Shown here one piece after another: positions 1 through 8,356 of a DNA stretch of 64,000 nt. The stretch's first letter is position 1. Every line of letters begins with the position of its first letter. Source of the DNA: Streptomyces sp. NBC_01235 (GTDB lineage: Bacteria; Actinomycetota; Actinomycetes; Streptomycetales; Streptomycetaceae); assembly GCF_035989285.1 (NCBI RefSeq), contig NZ_CP108513.1, positions 10,602,001-10,666,000 of the forward strand. The letters run 5' to 3'. Below the pieces are notes generated by a model. The model made no database searches. It was not told the origin of the DNA and saw only the letters and a program-made list of their open reading frames with translations. A program made the position numbers and the translations under genes.

Positions 1-280
1 ACCCTCGACCGCGAGGACGCCGAACTCGTCCTGGACGATCAACGAGCGCGCGGCTGAAGAGGCCCTGACGCTGAAGGAGACGGCGGACGTCCATGTCACC
101 GTCGTCTCCATGGGACCCGACTCCGCGCTCGACGTCATCCGCAAGGTCCTGGCGATGGGCGGCGACCGGGGAATCCACATCTGCGACGACCGACTGCACG
201 GCGCCGACGTGCTGACCACCACGAAGGCGGTGGCTTCCCAGCTCACGCAGGAGATGGCCGCCCTCCGCACAGTCGGCTGA
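1..280 (+). pseudogene. etfB: Electron transfer flavoprotein beta subunit (EtfB) remnant
   Basis: The window opens inside an EtfB-like reading frame. One frame gives TLDREDAELVLD and, after a shift near base 36 that looks like a 2-nt loss (gacgatcaac where gacgagatcaac is expected), a second frame gives INERAAEEALTLKE, then VVSMGP and HICDDRLHGADVL. This follows the EtfB AMP/FAD-binding region (DEINERA, vtMGP, D-x-x-l-x-G-D). A stop at 278-280 falls far short of the usual roughly 260 residues, so the gene is frameshifted and 3'-truncated. EtfB passes electrons from acyl-CoA dehydrogenases to the quinone pool; this copy cannot. Confidence 0.7.
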
Positions 281-307
281 GACAGACGCCTGAGACGGAC
301 GCCGTTC

Positions 308-676
308 TTGAGGTCCGGACCGTCCGGCCGGACCAAGAGGAGGATCGCCCTACGGTACGCCGAGGGGCCGAGGGTCCGCTGTGACGTTCACGTCGCGGCG
401 GACCCCTCCCGGGTGTGGGGCCTGGTGGCGGACATCGGTCTGCCGGCCCGCCTGAGCCCTGAACTGCCGCGCGCGGAATGGCTCGACGGCGCGGAGGTGC
501 CCGCGCGAGGGGCGCGTTGCGCGGGGTGCAACCGCCGTCGGACTGTCGGCGAGTGGTGGACCGTCTCGTACGTCGTCCGGACCCCGCGAAGCCCCGGGCC
601 ACCTGAAGAAGCCGACCAGGGACTGTCGGGCTGCTCAGGTCGCAGGAGATCGTCGGTGCCTGATCAGCGCCGGTGA
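308..676 (+). pseudogene. SRPBCC/polyketide-cyclase-like protein remnant
   Basis: A TTG-started frame contains VRCDVHVAADPSRVWGLVADI, then RLSPELPRAEWLDGAEVPARGARCAGCN and GEWWTVSYVV. These match the first half of an actinobacterial SRPBCC (START-like) lipid/ligand-binding domain, beta1 to beta4. After about residue 90 the sequence becomes low-complexity and unrelated and ends early, so the C-terminal helix is missing. It lies directly after the EtfB remnant and before an AraC remnant. I read it as a decaying fragment. Confidence 0.55.
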
Positions 677-999
677 GGGGCCGTTGGGGCCCCGCCGGAT
701 CGCACAAGCTGATCGGCTCAGAGGCCGGTCACGACCCGCCCGGGGCGGCTGGACCCCCTCGCCAGGCCGTACCGCGCAGCTTCGCGCGCATCCGCCGGCA
801 CATCGGCTCGGACGCGGCTGACTTCTTCCAGCCGACTCTCCAGCGCACCGGGCATGGGTCGCTCACCCAGAAGGACCGCCAGGCTTTCTGTACGGGTTGG
901 CCCGGCAGATGGAGTACCTGAAGTCCCGTGGCACGCTTCGCCTCGCCGACAACGTGGTCGCGGGCGAGGACGAACGCCCGGGCCTGCTCACCCGGCATC
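677..999. other. No intact gene; possible decayed coding sequence
   Basis: Plus-strand frames give protein-like stretches (FARIRRHIGSDAADFFQPTLQR; then in another frame LARQMEYLKSRGTLRLADNVV) but no continuous gene or convincing start. The shift between the two frames near 890 suggests a frameshifted remnant. I do not recognise the family. Confidence 0.3.
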
Positions 1000-1290
1000 C
1001 TCGTTCACATGGAGCAGCGGCTCGCCGACTCCGGCTGAGCCCCGGGGTGCCGCGGCCGCACACCGCATCTGCCGCCGCCACCTGTACACGTCGCCGGCGG
1101 AGCAGGGCTGCACCGTCCCGGGCCGGATCCGGGAACGGCGTCTCGCGCGGTGCCGGCGCGGCCTCGCCGATCCCGCCCTGCACCACCTGCCGTCGGCGTC
1201 GTCGGCAGGCGCTGGGGTTTCCCGGACCCGGCCCATGTCAGCCACGCCAAAAGACGGCCTACGGCATGAGTTCCCGGGAGGCGGCCTGCG
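1000..1290 (+). pseudogene. AraC-family regulator, C-terminal DNA-binding domain remnant
   Basis: Spread over at least three frames are the pieces ILVHMEQRLADSG, HRICRRHLYT, GCTVPGRIRERRLARCRRGLADPALHH and GFPDPAHVSH followed by AYGMSSRE. In order these reproduce the AraC/XylS double helix-turn-helix (first HTH, linker, 'GFsd.sHFsRaFr..yGmSPreyR'). Repeated frameshifts and lack of an N-terminal domain mean this is a dead regulator fragment. Confidence 0.65.
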
Positions 1291-1379
1291 GCCCGTCGAC
1301 GACGTTCAGCGGGTGTTCCGTGACGACGGTGGACGTAGGGTGCCCCGGGCACGCGGGGACACCGCGTCGCCCCAGGCCC

Positions 1380-2246
1380 TCAGGCCGCCTGGTAGCTGAA
1401 GAATCCCTGTCCTGACTTACGGCCCAGCAGCCCCGACTCGACCATGCGGCGCAGCAGCGGGGGAGGGGCGTACAGCGGTTCCCGGTACTCCTCGTACAGC
1501 GCCTCGCCTATCGCCGCGACCGTGTCCAGGCCGATGAGGTCGGCGAGGCGCAGCGGGCCCATGGGGTGAGCGCAGCCGGCGGTCATCCCCGTGTCGATGT
1601 CCTCCGCCGTCGCGGTGCCGGAGCCGACCATCCGCACCGCTGCCAACAGGTAGGGAACCAGCAGGGAGTTCACCACGAAGCCCGCGCGGTCCTCCGTGAC
1701 GATCGTCTTCTTGCCCAGGATCTCGCCCGCGAAAGCACGCACACGCAGCTCCGTGGCCTTGGAGGTCTGCAACGACGGGATGACCTCGACCAGTGGCATG
1801 ACGGGAACCGGGTTGAAGAAGTGCAGGCCGACCACCGCCTCCGGCCGTCCGGTCGCCGCCGCGAGCCGGGCGATGGGGATCGAGGAGGTGTTGCTGGCCA
1901 GGATGGCGGCCGGGTCGGTGACGATCTCGTCCAGCTGCCGAAACAGCGCCGTCTTCGCCTGCTCGTCCTCGACGGCGGCCTCGATGACCAGGTCAGCACG
2001 GGCCAGGCGGGAGAGATCGGCGGAGACCGAGATCCCGGCCAGGGCATGTGCGCGGTCCTCGGGGCCGATGGTGCCGCGCTTCTCCGCCTGGAGCAGGGAG
2101 TCCGCCACGCCTGCTAGCCCGGCACGAGCCCTGTCCTCCGTCACGTCGCACAACGTGACGTGCAGCCCGGCCCGGGCGCAGACCTCCGTGATGCCCCGGC
2201 CCATCTGCCCGGCGCCGATGACCCCCACGTGCTTGATCAATGACAT
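1380..2246 (-). CDS. 3-hydroxybutyryl-CoA dehydrogenase
   Basis: This 288-residue, full-length member of the 3-hydroxyacyl-CoA dehydrogenase family oxidises an L-3-hydroxyacyl-CoA with NAD. The N-terminus carries the Rossmann motif GVIGAGQMGRGI (residues ~7-18). The SNTSSI segment, the HFFNP motif holding the catalytic His with its Glu partner, and GFVVNSLLVPYL are present. The C-terminal dimer domain has DIDTGMTAGCAHPMGPLRLADLIG. ATG at 2246 is preceded by GGAGGA; longer upstream starts would add non-homologous residues. It is the last gene of the minus-strand catabolic group and could process CoA-bound ring-cleavage products. The upstream 361-bp gap and LysR gene suggest separate control. 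Confidence 0.9.
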   Translation of the reverse strand: MSLIKHVGVIGAGQMGRGITEVCARAGLHVTLCDVTEDRARAGLAGVADSLLQAEKRGTIGPEDRAHALAGISVSADLSRLARADLVIEAAVEDEQAKTALFRQLDEIVTDPAAILASNTSSIPIARLAAATGRPEAVVGLHFFNPVPVMPLVEVIPSLQTSKATELRVRAFAGEILGKKTIVTEDRAGFVVNSLLVPYLLAAVRMVGSGTATAEDIDTGMTAGCAHPMGPLRLADLIGLDTVAAIGEALYEEYREPLYAPPPLLRRMVESGLLGRKSGQGFFSYQAA

Positions 2247-2607
2247 GTGTTCCTCCGCCTGTCCCTCTGCCCGGCGGCGGTCGACCGACGCCGCCACGGT
2301 CTGTGGTGCCGTCTTGAGCGTAGGCCGGGAACACCCCCTCTGACCTGCACCGACAGTGCGTATTCCGCGCACAAACATGCGTCGGTTCGTCGCTGACTGG
2401 GCGTGCCACGCAGAACCACGCCGATCACGACCGGCGAGCCGGACGGCCGGAGAGGCGAGCACGCGGAGGCGGTCGCAGGCGCGGGTGGCATCGAGAACCC
2501 CCGAACGGACCTGACGGCGCTGCCGAGCAGGGGGCCGAGGCCCCTGAGCAGCCTGCGGATCACGGAGTGCAGCCCGCTCAGGTGCCGTCCGCCGGACCAC
2601 CGCGGCG
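2247..2607. promoter_or_regulatory. Promoter region of the hydroxyacyl-CoA dehydrogenase, candidate LysR site
   Basis: This 361-bp stretch has no convincing gene. It contains an interrupted palindrome GTGCG-N7-CGCAC at 2356-2372, a plausible LysR-type box given the LysR gene immediately upstream. No experiment-like evidence in the sequence fixes the promoter. Confidence 0.35.
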
Positions 2608-3528
2608 TCAGTCTGCGGTGATCGTGGCGGCGGCGGCCTCTCGCAGGCGGCGGATCAGGCCGCGCACCGCAGGCGAGGTCTCGCTCCTGCGGTAGGCACC
2701 CACCAGCCGGGTGGTCAGCGACACGTCCGCCAGCGGACGGTAGGCCACCCCGGGGATGTGCACGCGGCGCAGGGAATCAGGGACCAGAGCCACCGCGAGA
2801 CCACCGCCCACCAGAGTCAGAGCCGCGATGAAATCTCGCACCGGGGGAGCGCACCGCGGGCTGAACCCGCCTTGCTGCGCCACTTCGAGGATCTGGTCGC
2901 GGCAGCCGTACTCCTCGTCGAAGTGCGGGGCCACGAACCGCTCGTCGCGCAGCTGCGCCGCCGGTATCGCCTCGTACGCCGCCAGTGGCGCGCCGGACGG
3001 CAGCGCCAGGACGACGTCCTCGGTGAGCAGGCAGGTGGCCGTGACTTCGGGCGGGTACTCCGGCCTCCAGCGCAGGAAGCCGACGTCGATGTCCCCGCAG
3101 ACCAGCGCTTCCAGTTGGGCCGGTGTCTCCAGCTCGCGCACCTGCACCGTCAGCTCGGTGCCGGGGGCCGCGCAGCGGGTGAGGACATCGGTCAGCACTC
3201 CGGAGAACGTGGCCGAGGCGACGTACGCGATCTGGGCGTGCCCCAACTCCCCGCGACCGGCACGCCGGCCCACCGTCTCGGCCCGGGAGACCTGGGTGAG
3301 GGTCAGCCGCGCCTCCTCGAGAAACAGCTGCCCGGCACTGGTCAGCGCCGGGCGCGAGCGCCGTCCGCGGTCGATCAGCCGCACGCCCAAGTGCGACTCC
3401 AGCGACCTGATTTGGGCGCTGAGCGCCGACGGAGCAAGATGCAGCCGGTCCGCCGCCCGCGCGAAGTGCAGTTCCTCCGCGACGGTTACGAACGATTCCA
3501 GCCAGCGCAGTTCCACCGGCTCCTCCAT
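2608..3528 (-). CDS. LysR-family transcriptional regulator
   Basis: 306 residues, normal length for the family. The N-terminal winged HTH (residues ~1-62) reads MEEPVELRWLESFVTVAEELHF, then AADRLHLAPSALSAQIRSLE and LGVRLIDRG, the classic LysR pattern. The remainder is a periplasmic-binding-like effector domain with DIDVGFLRW and GGGLAVALVP. The start at 3528 is chosen because it places the HTH at the N-terminus; an in-frame ATG at 3585 adds 19 unrelated residues. It is separated from the upstream dehydrogenase by a strong hairpin, so it is probably its own unit, controlling the adjacent catabolic genes in response to an aromatic or CoA intermediate. The effector is unknown. Confidence 0.88.
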   Translation of the reverse strand: MEEPVELRWLESFVTVAEELHFARAADRLHLAPSALSAQIRSLESHLGVRLIDRGRRSRPALTSAGQLFLEEARLTLTQVSRAETVGRRAGRGELGHAQIAYVASATFSGVLTDVLTRCAAPGTELTVQVRELETPAQLEALVCGDIDVGFLRWRPEYPPEVTATCLLTEDVVLALPSGAPLAAYEAIPAAQLRDERFVAPHFDEEYGCRDQILEVAQQGGFSPRCAPPVRDFIAALTLVGGGLAVALVPDSLRRVHIPGVAYRPLADVSLTTRLVGAYRRSETSPAVRGLIRRLREAAAATITAD

Positions 3529-3582
3529 CCTGCCGGGCCAGTGGCGACGAGAGCACCGGCCGTGTGCACGGCTTGTGTGAAG

Positions 3583-3626
3583 CACCCCGCGGCGGCGTCA
3601 GGGCAGAACAGGTCCGCCGCGGGGTG
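3583..3626 (-). terminator. Hairpin terminator after the alcohol dehydrogenase
   Basis: CACCCCGCGGCGG (3583-3595) pairs perfectly with CCGCCGCGGGGTG (3614-3626), an 18-nt loop between. It lies between the stop of the dehydrogenase (3688) and the LysR start (3528). There is no U-tract, as is usual in Streptomyces. Confidence 0.6.
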
Positions 3627-3687
3627 TGTACGGGCGTCAGGGACATGTCCGGCCCAGGGGCGTCCGGACGCTACGGAGGCCTGCGGT

Positions 3688-4794
3688 TCATGGGTTGATG
3701 ACGTAGTTGCTGAACCCGCCGTCGCGGTCCTGGAGACCCGAGATCGCCTCGTTGACCCTGGACAGCGGGAACGGCTTGGCCTGCAGGTAGGACAGGTCCA
3801 GCGCGCCCGTGTCCACCATGTCGGCGAGTTCCTGCCCCTGCGCGGTGCTGAACCAGTTGGAGCCGATCAGCTGGACCTGCTCGTCCATGAGCCACTTCAC
3901 GTCCACGGGCAGCCGGTCGGCCACGCCCCCGACGTTGACGACCCGTCCGCCCCGGCGGACGCCCTGCATCGAGTCGAGCATCGTCTCCACCGGAGCCTTG
4001 GCACCCAGGGCGCTGATCACGTAGTCCGCGCCCTCGCCGCCGGTGCGGGACTTCGCCCACTCGCCGGTGGAACCGTCACCCAGCCGGAAGACCTCGACCC
4101 GGTCCGGGGCGAGTTCCTTGACGCGCTTGAGGAGCTCCTCGTTACGGCCGGTACCGAGGACCCGGGAGGCGCCGGAGGCCAGCGCGAGCACGGTCGCTGC
4201 GACCCCGAGGGTTCCGGTGACCCCGTCGATCAGCGCCACCTGGCCGGGCCCTGCGGCGGCGTTCTTGAGGGCGCCGTAGGACGTGCCGATGTAGCCGAGC
4301 TTGCCGGCCTGCTCGAACGTCATGTTGTCCGGGATGTTGACGATCGAGGACTGCGGGGCGGTCATGTACTCCGCGAAGCCGCCGTAAGGGTAGAGGTCGA
4401 AGATCCGCTGGCCGTCACGGGAGGTGCTGAAGTAGCCGTTCAGCGTGAAGTAACGGCACCGGCTCAGTTCGCCGCCCCGGCACACCTGGCAACTTCCGCA
4501 CCCCCGCAGGGGGTTGACGTAGACCCGGTCACCGGGCTTGGTGTTCAGCACCGCCTCGCCGACGGCTTCGACCACGCCGGAGGCGTCCAGGCCGAAGATG
4601 GCGGGGAACTTGGGCAACGGCTGGTGCGGGAACCAGGTGGGCCAGTTGTTGATCACGTTGGCCATGTTCGGCACGATCCCGCACGCCTTGACCCGCACCA
4701 GCACGTCGGTCGGCCGCGGGGTGGGCACGTCGATGGTGTCCACCGACATCGGCTCACCGAGCGCGTGCAGTCGTGCAGCGAGCATTTTCGCCAT
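3688..4794 (-). CDS. Medium-chain (MDR) alcohol dehydrogenase, catalytic zinc site altered
   Basis: 368 residues. The structural-zinc loop is intact: GCGSCQVCRGGELSRC, with the C-x2-C-x2-C-x7-C spacing. The Rossmann region follows (DGVTGTLGVAATVLALASGA; the GxGxxG is varied). The catalytic-zinc 'GHE' position reads GLD (IFGLDASGVV) and the later Cys of the active site is not evident, so the enzyme may use a different mechanism or not bind catalytic zinc, although the N-terminal ACG is kept. The predicted role is NAD(P)-dependent oxidation or reduction of an alcohol/aldehyde intermediate in the neighbouring ring-cleavage pathway. ATG at 4794 has AAGGAG upstream. Gene order and orientation place it in the enolase-dioxygenase operon. 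Confidence 0.85.
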   Translation of the reverse strand: MAKMLAARLHALGEPMSVDTIDVPTPRPTDVLVRVKACGIVPNMANVINNWPTWFPHQPLPKFPAIFGLDASGVVEAVGEAVLNTKPGDRVYVNPLRGCGSCQVCRGGELSRCRYFTLNGYFSTSRDGQRIFDLYPYGGFAEYMTAPQSSIVNIPDNMTFEQAGKLGYIGTSYGALKNAAAGPGQVALIDGVTGTLGVAATVLALASGASRVLGTGRNEELLKRVKELAPDRVEVFRLGDGSTGEWAKSRTGGEGADYVISALGAKAPVETMLDSMQGVRRGGRVVNVGGVADRLPVDVKWLMDEQVQLIGSNWFSTAQGQELADMVDTGALDLSYLQAKPFPLSRVNEAISGLQDRDGGFSNYVINP

Positions 4795-4923
4795 TGAAAT
4801 ACTCCTTGAAACTGCTCCGTCCCTGCGATCGGGGGCGGAGAAATATTTTCCGGCGACCGAGGCGACGGACCGGCGGCCCGGTAGTCACATCTCAGGTATT
4901 GAGGGGCTTTACGGCGCCGAGTT

Positions 4924-5475
4924 CTACGAATTCGGGAAAGGGTTGGGGTAATTGTCCTCGAGGTCGATGTCCAGCAGCCCCATGATGCGGACGCCGGAGT
5001 TGTACCAGGCGACGGACAACGACAGTTCGACCATCTGCTTGTCCGTCAGGTGCTCGGCGGCGGCACTCCACGTCTCCTTCGAGACCTCGACCTGGAGCGT
5101 GGACTCCTTGGCGAGGCGCATCACCGCCTTCTCCACCCCGTCGAACAGGTCGGAGGACTCGAAGTCGGCCACCGCTGCGAGCTGTTCCTCGGTGAGCCCG
5201 GCCCCCAGCCCGTGCGACTGGTGGTGCGCGACCTCGTACGCGGACCGGGTCGCGTAGCCCACGGTCAGGATCGCCAGTTCACGCAGCTTGGGGCTGAGGT
5301 CGGCGGCGCGCAGCGAGTTGGCGTAGGTCAGGAAGGCGTCCAGCTGGGCCGGCGCGTTGGTGAGGGCGAGGAAGATGTTCGCTGTCGGTACCTTGCGTTC
5401 CGCCTCCAGCCGGTCGTACAGGGGTTTCTGCGCCTCGTCCGCGTCCTCGCGGCGCAGGTAGGGGACTCGTGCCAT
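4924..5475 (-). CDS. Carboxymuconolactone decarboxylase-like (AhpD-fold) protein
   Basis: 183 residues of the AhpD/CMD fold. The core helix pair includes LRELAILTVGYATRSAYEVAHHQ and later SLSVAWYNSGVRIMGLL. The CxxC of peroxidase AhpD members is absent, so the thiol-peroxidase role is unlikely. Helix-core residues such as E-x9-AHH resemble the decarboxylase/lactonase side of the family. ATG at 5475 has GAGGAG six bases upstream. It sits between the ring-cleaving dioxygenase and the alcohol dehydrogenase, in keeping with a role on a ring-cleavage product. Confidence 0.8.
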   Translation of the reverse strand: MARVPYLRREDADEAQKPLYDRLEAERKVPTANIFLALTNAPAQLDAFLTYANSLRAADLSPKLRELAILTVGYATRSAYEVAHHQSHGLGAGLTEEQLAAVADFESSDLFDGVEKAVMRLAKESTLQVEVSKETWSAAAEHLTDKQMVELSLSVAWYNSGVRIMGLLDIDLEDNYPNPFPNS

Positions 5476-5510
5476 GGTGTCTCCTCGGGGGGACGTGATC
5501 GCGCGAAAGG

Positions 5511-6515
5511 TCAGTGGGCGGACTGTTCGAGCAGGAACCGCTCGAGCGACATCGGCTTCGGCAGCTCGGTCGGCGGAATCTGCGGCACGCCGACGAAGGG
5601 CGATGCCTCGAAGTACCACTTCTCCAGAGCCGGCAGGCCCCAGCGGGCGTTGGTGCTCAGAGATCCCGCGTCCCAGCGCACCGGCTCGATCTCGGTGTCG
5701 ATCGTCTGGTAGTGGCTGTTGAAGACCTCCACCCGGTGGCCGTCGGGGTCGCGGAGGTAGGCGAAGAGCATCCCGCCCGGACCGTGCCGTCCCGGACCCC
5801 GCTCCACGCCGTCGCCGTAGCCTTGGATGCCCGCCCAGTCGCAGGCGGTGAAGATGTCGTGGCTCTCGGAGACGGTGTACGCGAAGTGGTGCAGGGCCGG
5901 CCCGGTGTTCTCGATGATCGCCAGGTCCAGGCAGGTGCCCTTGCGGTACATGAACGCTCCAAGCAGCTTGTCGCCGTGCTCCAGGTACTCCGAGTTGCGG
6001 AAGCCGAGCTCGCTGTAGAACGCGCACAGCTCGTAGGTGTCGGGCGCGAAGATCTGGTAGTGGTCCAGCCGCTGGGCGTGGGCACCCTTGTAGGACGCGA
6101 AGTCGATGTGCAGCCGCGGCCGCGTCTCCATGTGCGCGCACAGTTCGAGCGGCGTGCCGATGGGGTCGCTGACGTGCAGGGTGCGGCCCTGGTAGGGGAC
6201 GTCGACCCACTCGGCGGGCAGTCCCCGCTCACGAAACCACTCGTATGCGAGGTCGAGGTCCTCGTCGAAGAACACCCGGTAGCCGACCCTCCTGCACGTG
6301 CCGCCGCCCTCTTCGTCCAGCTCCAGGACGAGGCTGTGGTGGCAGGCTTCGGCGAGGCCGCGGAGGTAGCAGGTGCGCTCGTCCTCGTCGCTGACGACCA
6401 GCCCCAGCACGTTCACGTAGAAGTTCCGGCTCTCGGCCAGATCCGCGACCCTGAGGCGAACGTGACTGGAGCGGGTGATGTTGAAACTGGGGCGCAGATT
6501 GACCGGTGGCAGCAT
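5511..6515 (-). CDS. Extradiol ring-cleavage dioxygenase, homoprotocatechuate 2,3-dioxygenase-like
   Basis: 334 residues with two vicinal-oxygen-chelate (glyoxalase-type) repeats, residues ~16-125 and ~146-270. The Fe/Mn ligands of type I extradiol enzymes are visible in the second repeat: His152 (RLDHYQIF), His210 (ALHHFAY) and Glu263 (RVEVF), with Tyr269 nearby (NSHYQT). The family opens catechols next to the diol using O2; the match is best to HpaD-type enzymes acting on 3,4-dihydroxyphenylacetate-like substrates. It follows the enolase-like gene at a 60-nt gap. The FAH-family protein at 10245 would be the natural next step. The actual substrate is an inference. Confidence 0.88.
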   Translation of the reverse strand: MLPPVNLRPSFNITRSSHVRLRVADLAESRNFYVNVLGLVVSDEDERTCYLRGLAEACHHSLVLELDEEGGGTCRRVGYRVFFDEDLDLAYEWFRERGLPAEWVDVPYQGRTLHVSDPIGTPLELCAHMETRPRLHIDFASYKGAHAQRLDHYQIFAPDTYELCAFYSELGFRNSEYLEHGDKLLGAFMYRKGTCLDLAIIENTGPALHHFAYTVSESHDIFTACDWAGIQGYGDGVERGPGRHGPGGMLFAYLRDPDGHRVEVFNSHYQTIDTEIEPVRWDAGSLSTNARWGLPALEKWYFEASPFVGVPQIPPTELPKPMSLERFLLEQSAH

Positions 6516-6575
6516 GCTGATCTCCGTGCTCGGATCGGCTCTGGAATTCGATGACTGTAATACTTCGAGGGCGTT

Positions 6576-7886
6576 TTACGGCTTGGTCGTCGAGGGCCCG
6601 GCCCCGGCGAATGTGAATGCGGACCATCCGCTGAATTCCACGGAGTCGCCGAGCGACTCCTCGATCCGCAGGACCTCGTTCCACTTGGCCATTCGCTCGG
6701 AGCGCGTGAACGAGCCCACCTTCAGCTGACCGGCGTCCCAGCCGACACTCAGATGGGCGATGGTGACGTCCTCGGTTTCGCCGGAACGGGCCGAGACGAT
6801 CGTGGCGAATCCGGCGTCCTTTCCGGCGCGCAGCGCCTGGAAGGCCTCCGTGACGGTACCGGCCTGGTTCGGCTTGACGAGTACGGCGTTCGCCGCCCCG
6901 CTGGTGGCCGCCGCCTCTACGCGCTTGGCGTTCGTGACCAGGTAGTCGTCGCCGATCACCTGGCAGCGGTGGCCGTAGCGCCGGGTGAACTCCAGCATGC
7001 CCTCGTGGTCGTCCTCGCCCACCGGGTCCTCGACGGAGAGAATCGGATACTGCTCGATCCAACTGCCCAGCATGTCGATCAGCGCTGCGGTGTCCAGCGT
7101 GCGGTCGTCCAGGGCCAGCGTGTACCGATCGGCGGAGCCGAACTGCGAGGCCGCGACGTCCAGCGAGATGCCCACCTGGGAGGAGGGCGCGAAGCCCGCG
7201 GTCTCGATGGCCAGGGTCAGCATCTCCAGCGCCTCCTCGTTGGAGTCGAACGCGGGCCAGAACCCGCCCTCGTCGGCCACGCCCTGTGCTTTGCCGGCCT
7301 TCCGCATCAGACTGCCGGCGGCCCGGTAGATCTCCGCGGTCCAGTCCAGGGCCTCGGAGAAGCTGCGGGCCGCCGGGCAGACCACCATGAAGTCCTGGAC
7401 GTCGACGCGGCGGTCCGCGTGGGCTCCGCCGCCGAAGATCTGGATCTCCGGCAGCGGGATGCGGACCGGCCGTCCGCCCGCCAAGTGCTGCCACAGGGGT
7501 ACGCCCGCCGACGCGGCGGTTGCGTGCACGACCGCCATGGACGTGGCCACGATCGCGTTGCCGCCCAGACGGCCGCGGTCGGGGGTGCCGTCGAGGTCCA
7601 CCAGGAGCCGGTCGACGGCCTCCTGGTCGCCCGCGTCGCGGCCGGAGAGGGCGGGGGAGACCTCCCGGTTCACCGAGCCCACCGCGCGCTGGACATCGAG
7701 CCCGCCGAAGCCGCTGCCGCCGTCGCGCAGGTCGAGCGCCTCGCCCTGGCCCCTCGAGGCCCCCGCCGGGGCGATGGCCCGGCCGGTCGCGCCGTCCGCG
7801 AGGTGTACCTCGACCTCGACGGTCGGCCGACCGCGGGAGTCCCACACCCTGCGGCCGTGGAGCTTGGCGATCCGCGCGTCTGTCAT
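6576..7886 (-). CDS. Enolase paralogue with altered active-site residues
   Basis: 436 residues, full enolase length. The start DARIAKLHGRRVWDSRGRPTVEVEV and metal ligands Asp243 (SLDVAAS), Glu286 (VEDP) and Asp313 (GDD) are present, as are Glu206 (DEGGF) and Lys338 (VLVKPNQ). The mobile loop SGASTGEHEA is AGASRGQGEA, and the conserved SHRSGETED is SARSGETED, so the active-site His is Ala366. The hydratase probably acts on a 2-phosphoglycerate analogue rather than in glycolysis. It is the first gene of a minus-strand catabolic operon; a LacI-type operator lies 229 bp upstream. Phosphonopyruvate/CPEP-type enolase homologues are an alternative comparison. Confidence 0.85.
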   Translation of the reverse strand: MTDARIAKLHGRRVWDSRGRPTVEVEVHLADGATGRAIAPAGASRGQGEALDLRDGGSGFGGLDVQRAVGSVNREVSPALSGRDAGDQEAVDRLLVDLDGTPDRGRLGGNAIVATSMAVVHATAASAGVPLWQHLAGGRPVRIPLPEIQIFGGGAHADRRVDVQDFMVVCPAARSFSEALDWTAEIYRAAGSLMRKAGKAQGVADEGGFWPAFDSNEEALEMLTLAIETAGFAPSSQVGISLDVAASQFGSADRYTLALDDRTLDTAALIDMLGSWIEQYPILSVEDPVGEDDHEGMLEFTRRYGHRCQVIGDDYLVTNAKRVEAAATSGAANAVLVKPNQAGTVTEAFQALRAGKDAGFATIVSARSGETEDVTIAHLSVGWDAGQLKVGSFTRSERMAKWNEVLRIEESLGDSVEFSGWSAFTFAGAGPSTTKP

Positions 7887-8114
7887 TGCGGTGCAACCTT
7901 TCGGAGTTCGGACGATCGGGGCGATGAAAGATGCCCCGTGCCTGTCATGGGGCGCCCCCGCAGCCGGAGGCGACGGAAGGCGTACGGGAGAAACCCCTCG
8001 CCGACGCACGAGCGCGGTCGGCCCCCGCGGGGCGGCATCTGCATCGGCGCGGGGGCGCTGGGCGCGAGAGAGAAGGTGACGGCGAGGGTTGCTCGTTCGC
8101 TGCGGCTCTTGCTG

Positions 8115-8128
8115 TGCTAACGATAGCG
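8115..8128. promoter_or_regulatory. LacI-family operator 1 (enolase side)
   Basis: TGCTAACGATAGCG, a near-palindrome matching four other sites in this island. It lies in the divergent region between the enolase operon (minus) and the FMN reductase (plus). Confidence 0.75.
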
Positions 8129-8226
8129 CAATCGTGCAAAGTGTCGGCTGGTCTGTCAAGGGGTGAGCGGTGCCCGGTCCAGTGGTCGCGCCGTCTAGCA
8201 CCCCTGTTGGTTCACTGGGACGGGAA

Positions 8227-8240
8227 TGCTATCGTTCGCA
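8227..8240. promoter_or_regulatory. LacI-family operator 2 (FMN reductase side)
   Basis: TGCTATCGTTCGCA, the same motif read on the other strand, 117 bp upstream of the FMN reductase start. With operator 1 it brackets the divergent promoter region (centre spacing about 112 bp). Confidence 0.75.
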
Positions 8241-8356
8241 CAGCCGTGACGCTCCGCAAGGACTCCGGCGGACCCGCGCCCTCCTGGACGGACGGACAGC
8301 ACAGGCGGCGTGGGTCCGTCGGGCCGGATCCCGGCCGACAGGAAAGGGAGTCCGAC

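Noticed and set aside
2758..4797. Long open plus-strand frame of 679 codons across the LysR and dehydrogenase genes
   Set aside because: Antisense to well-supported genes; composition is Gly/Arg/Ala-rich without motifs, as expected from high-GC third-position bias.
5514..6554. Plus-strand open frame of 346 codons opposite the dioxygenase
   Set aside because: Shadow of a gene with intact metal ligands; no family motif on this strand.
6753..8120. Plus-strand open frame opposite the enolase
   Set aside because: Antisense shadow of the enolase, which has a complete set of motifs.
8115..8240. tRNA-like or riboswitch leader between the enolase and FMN reductase genes
   Set aside because: The conserved sequence here is the pair of LacI operators; no aptamer-like conserved core is visible.
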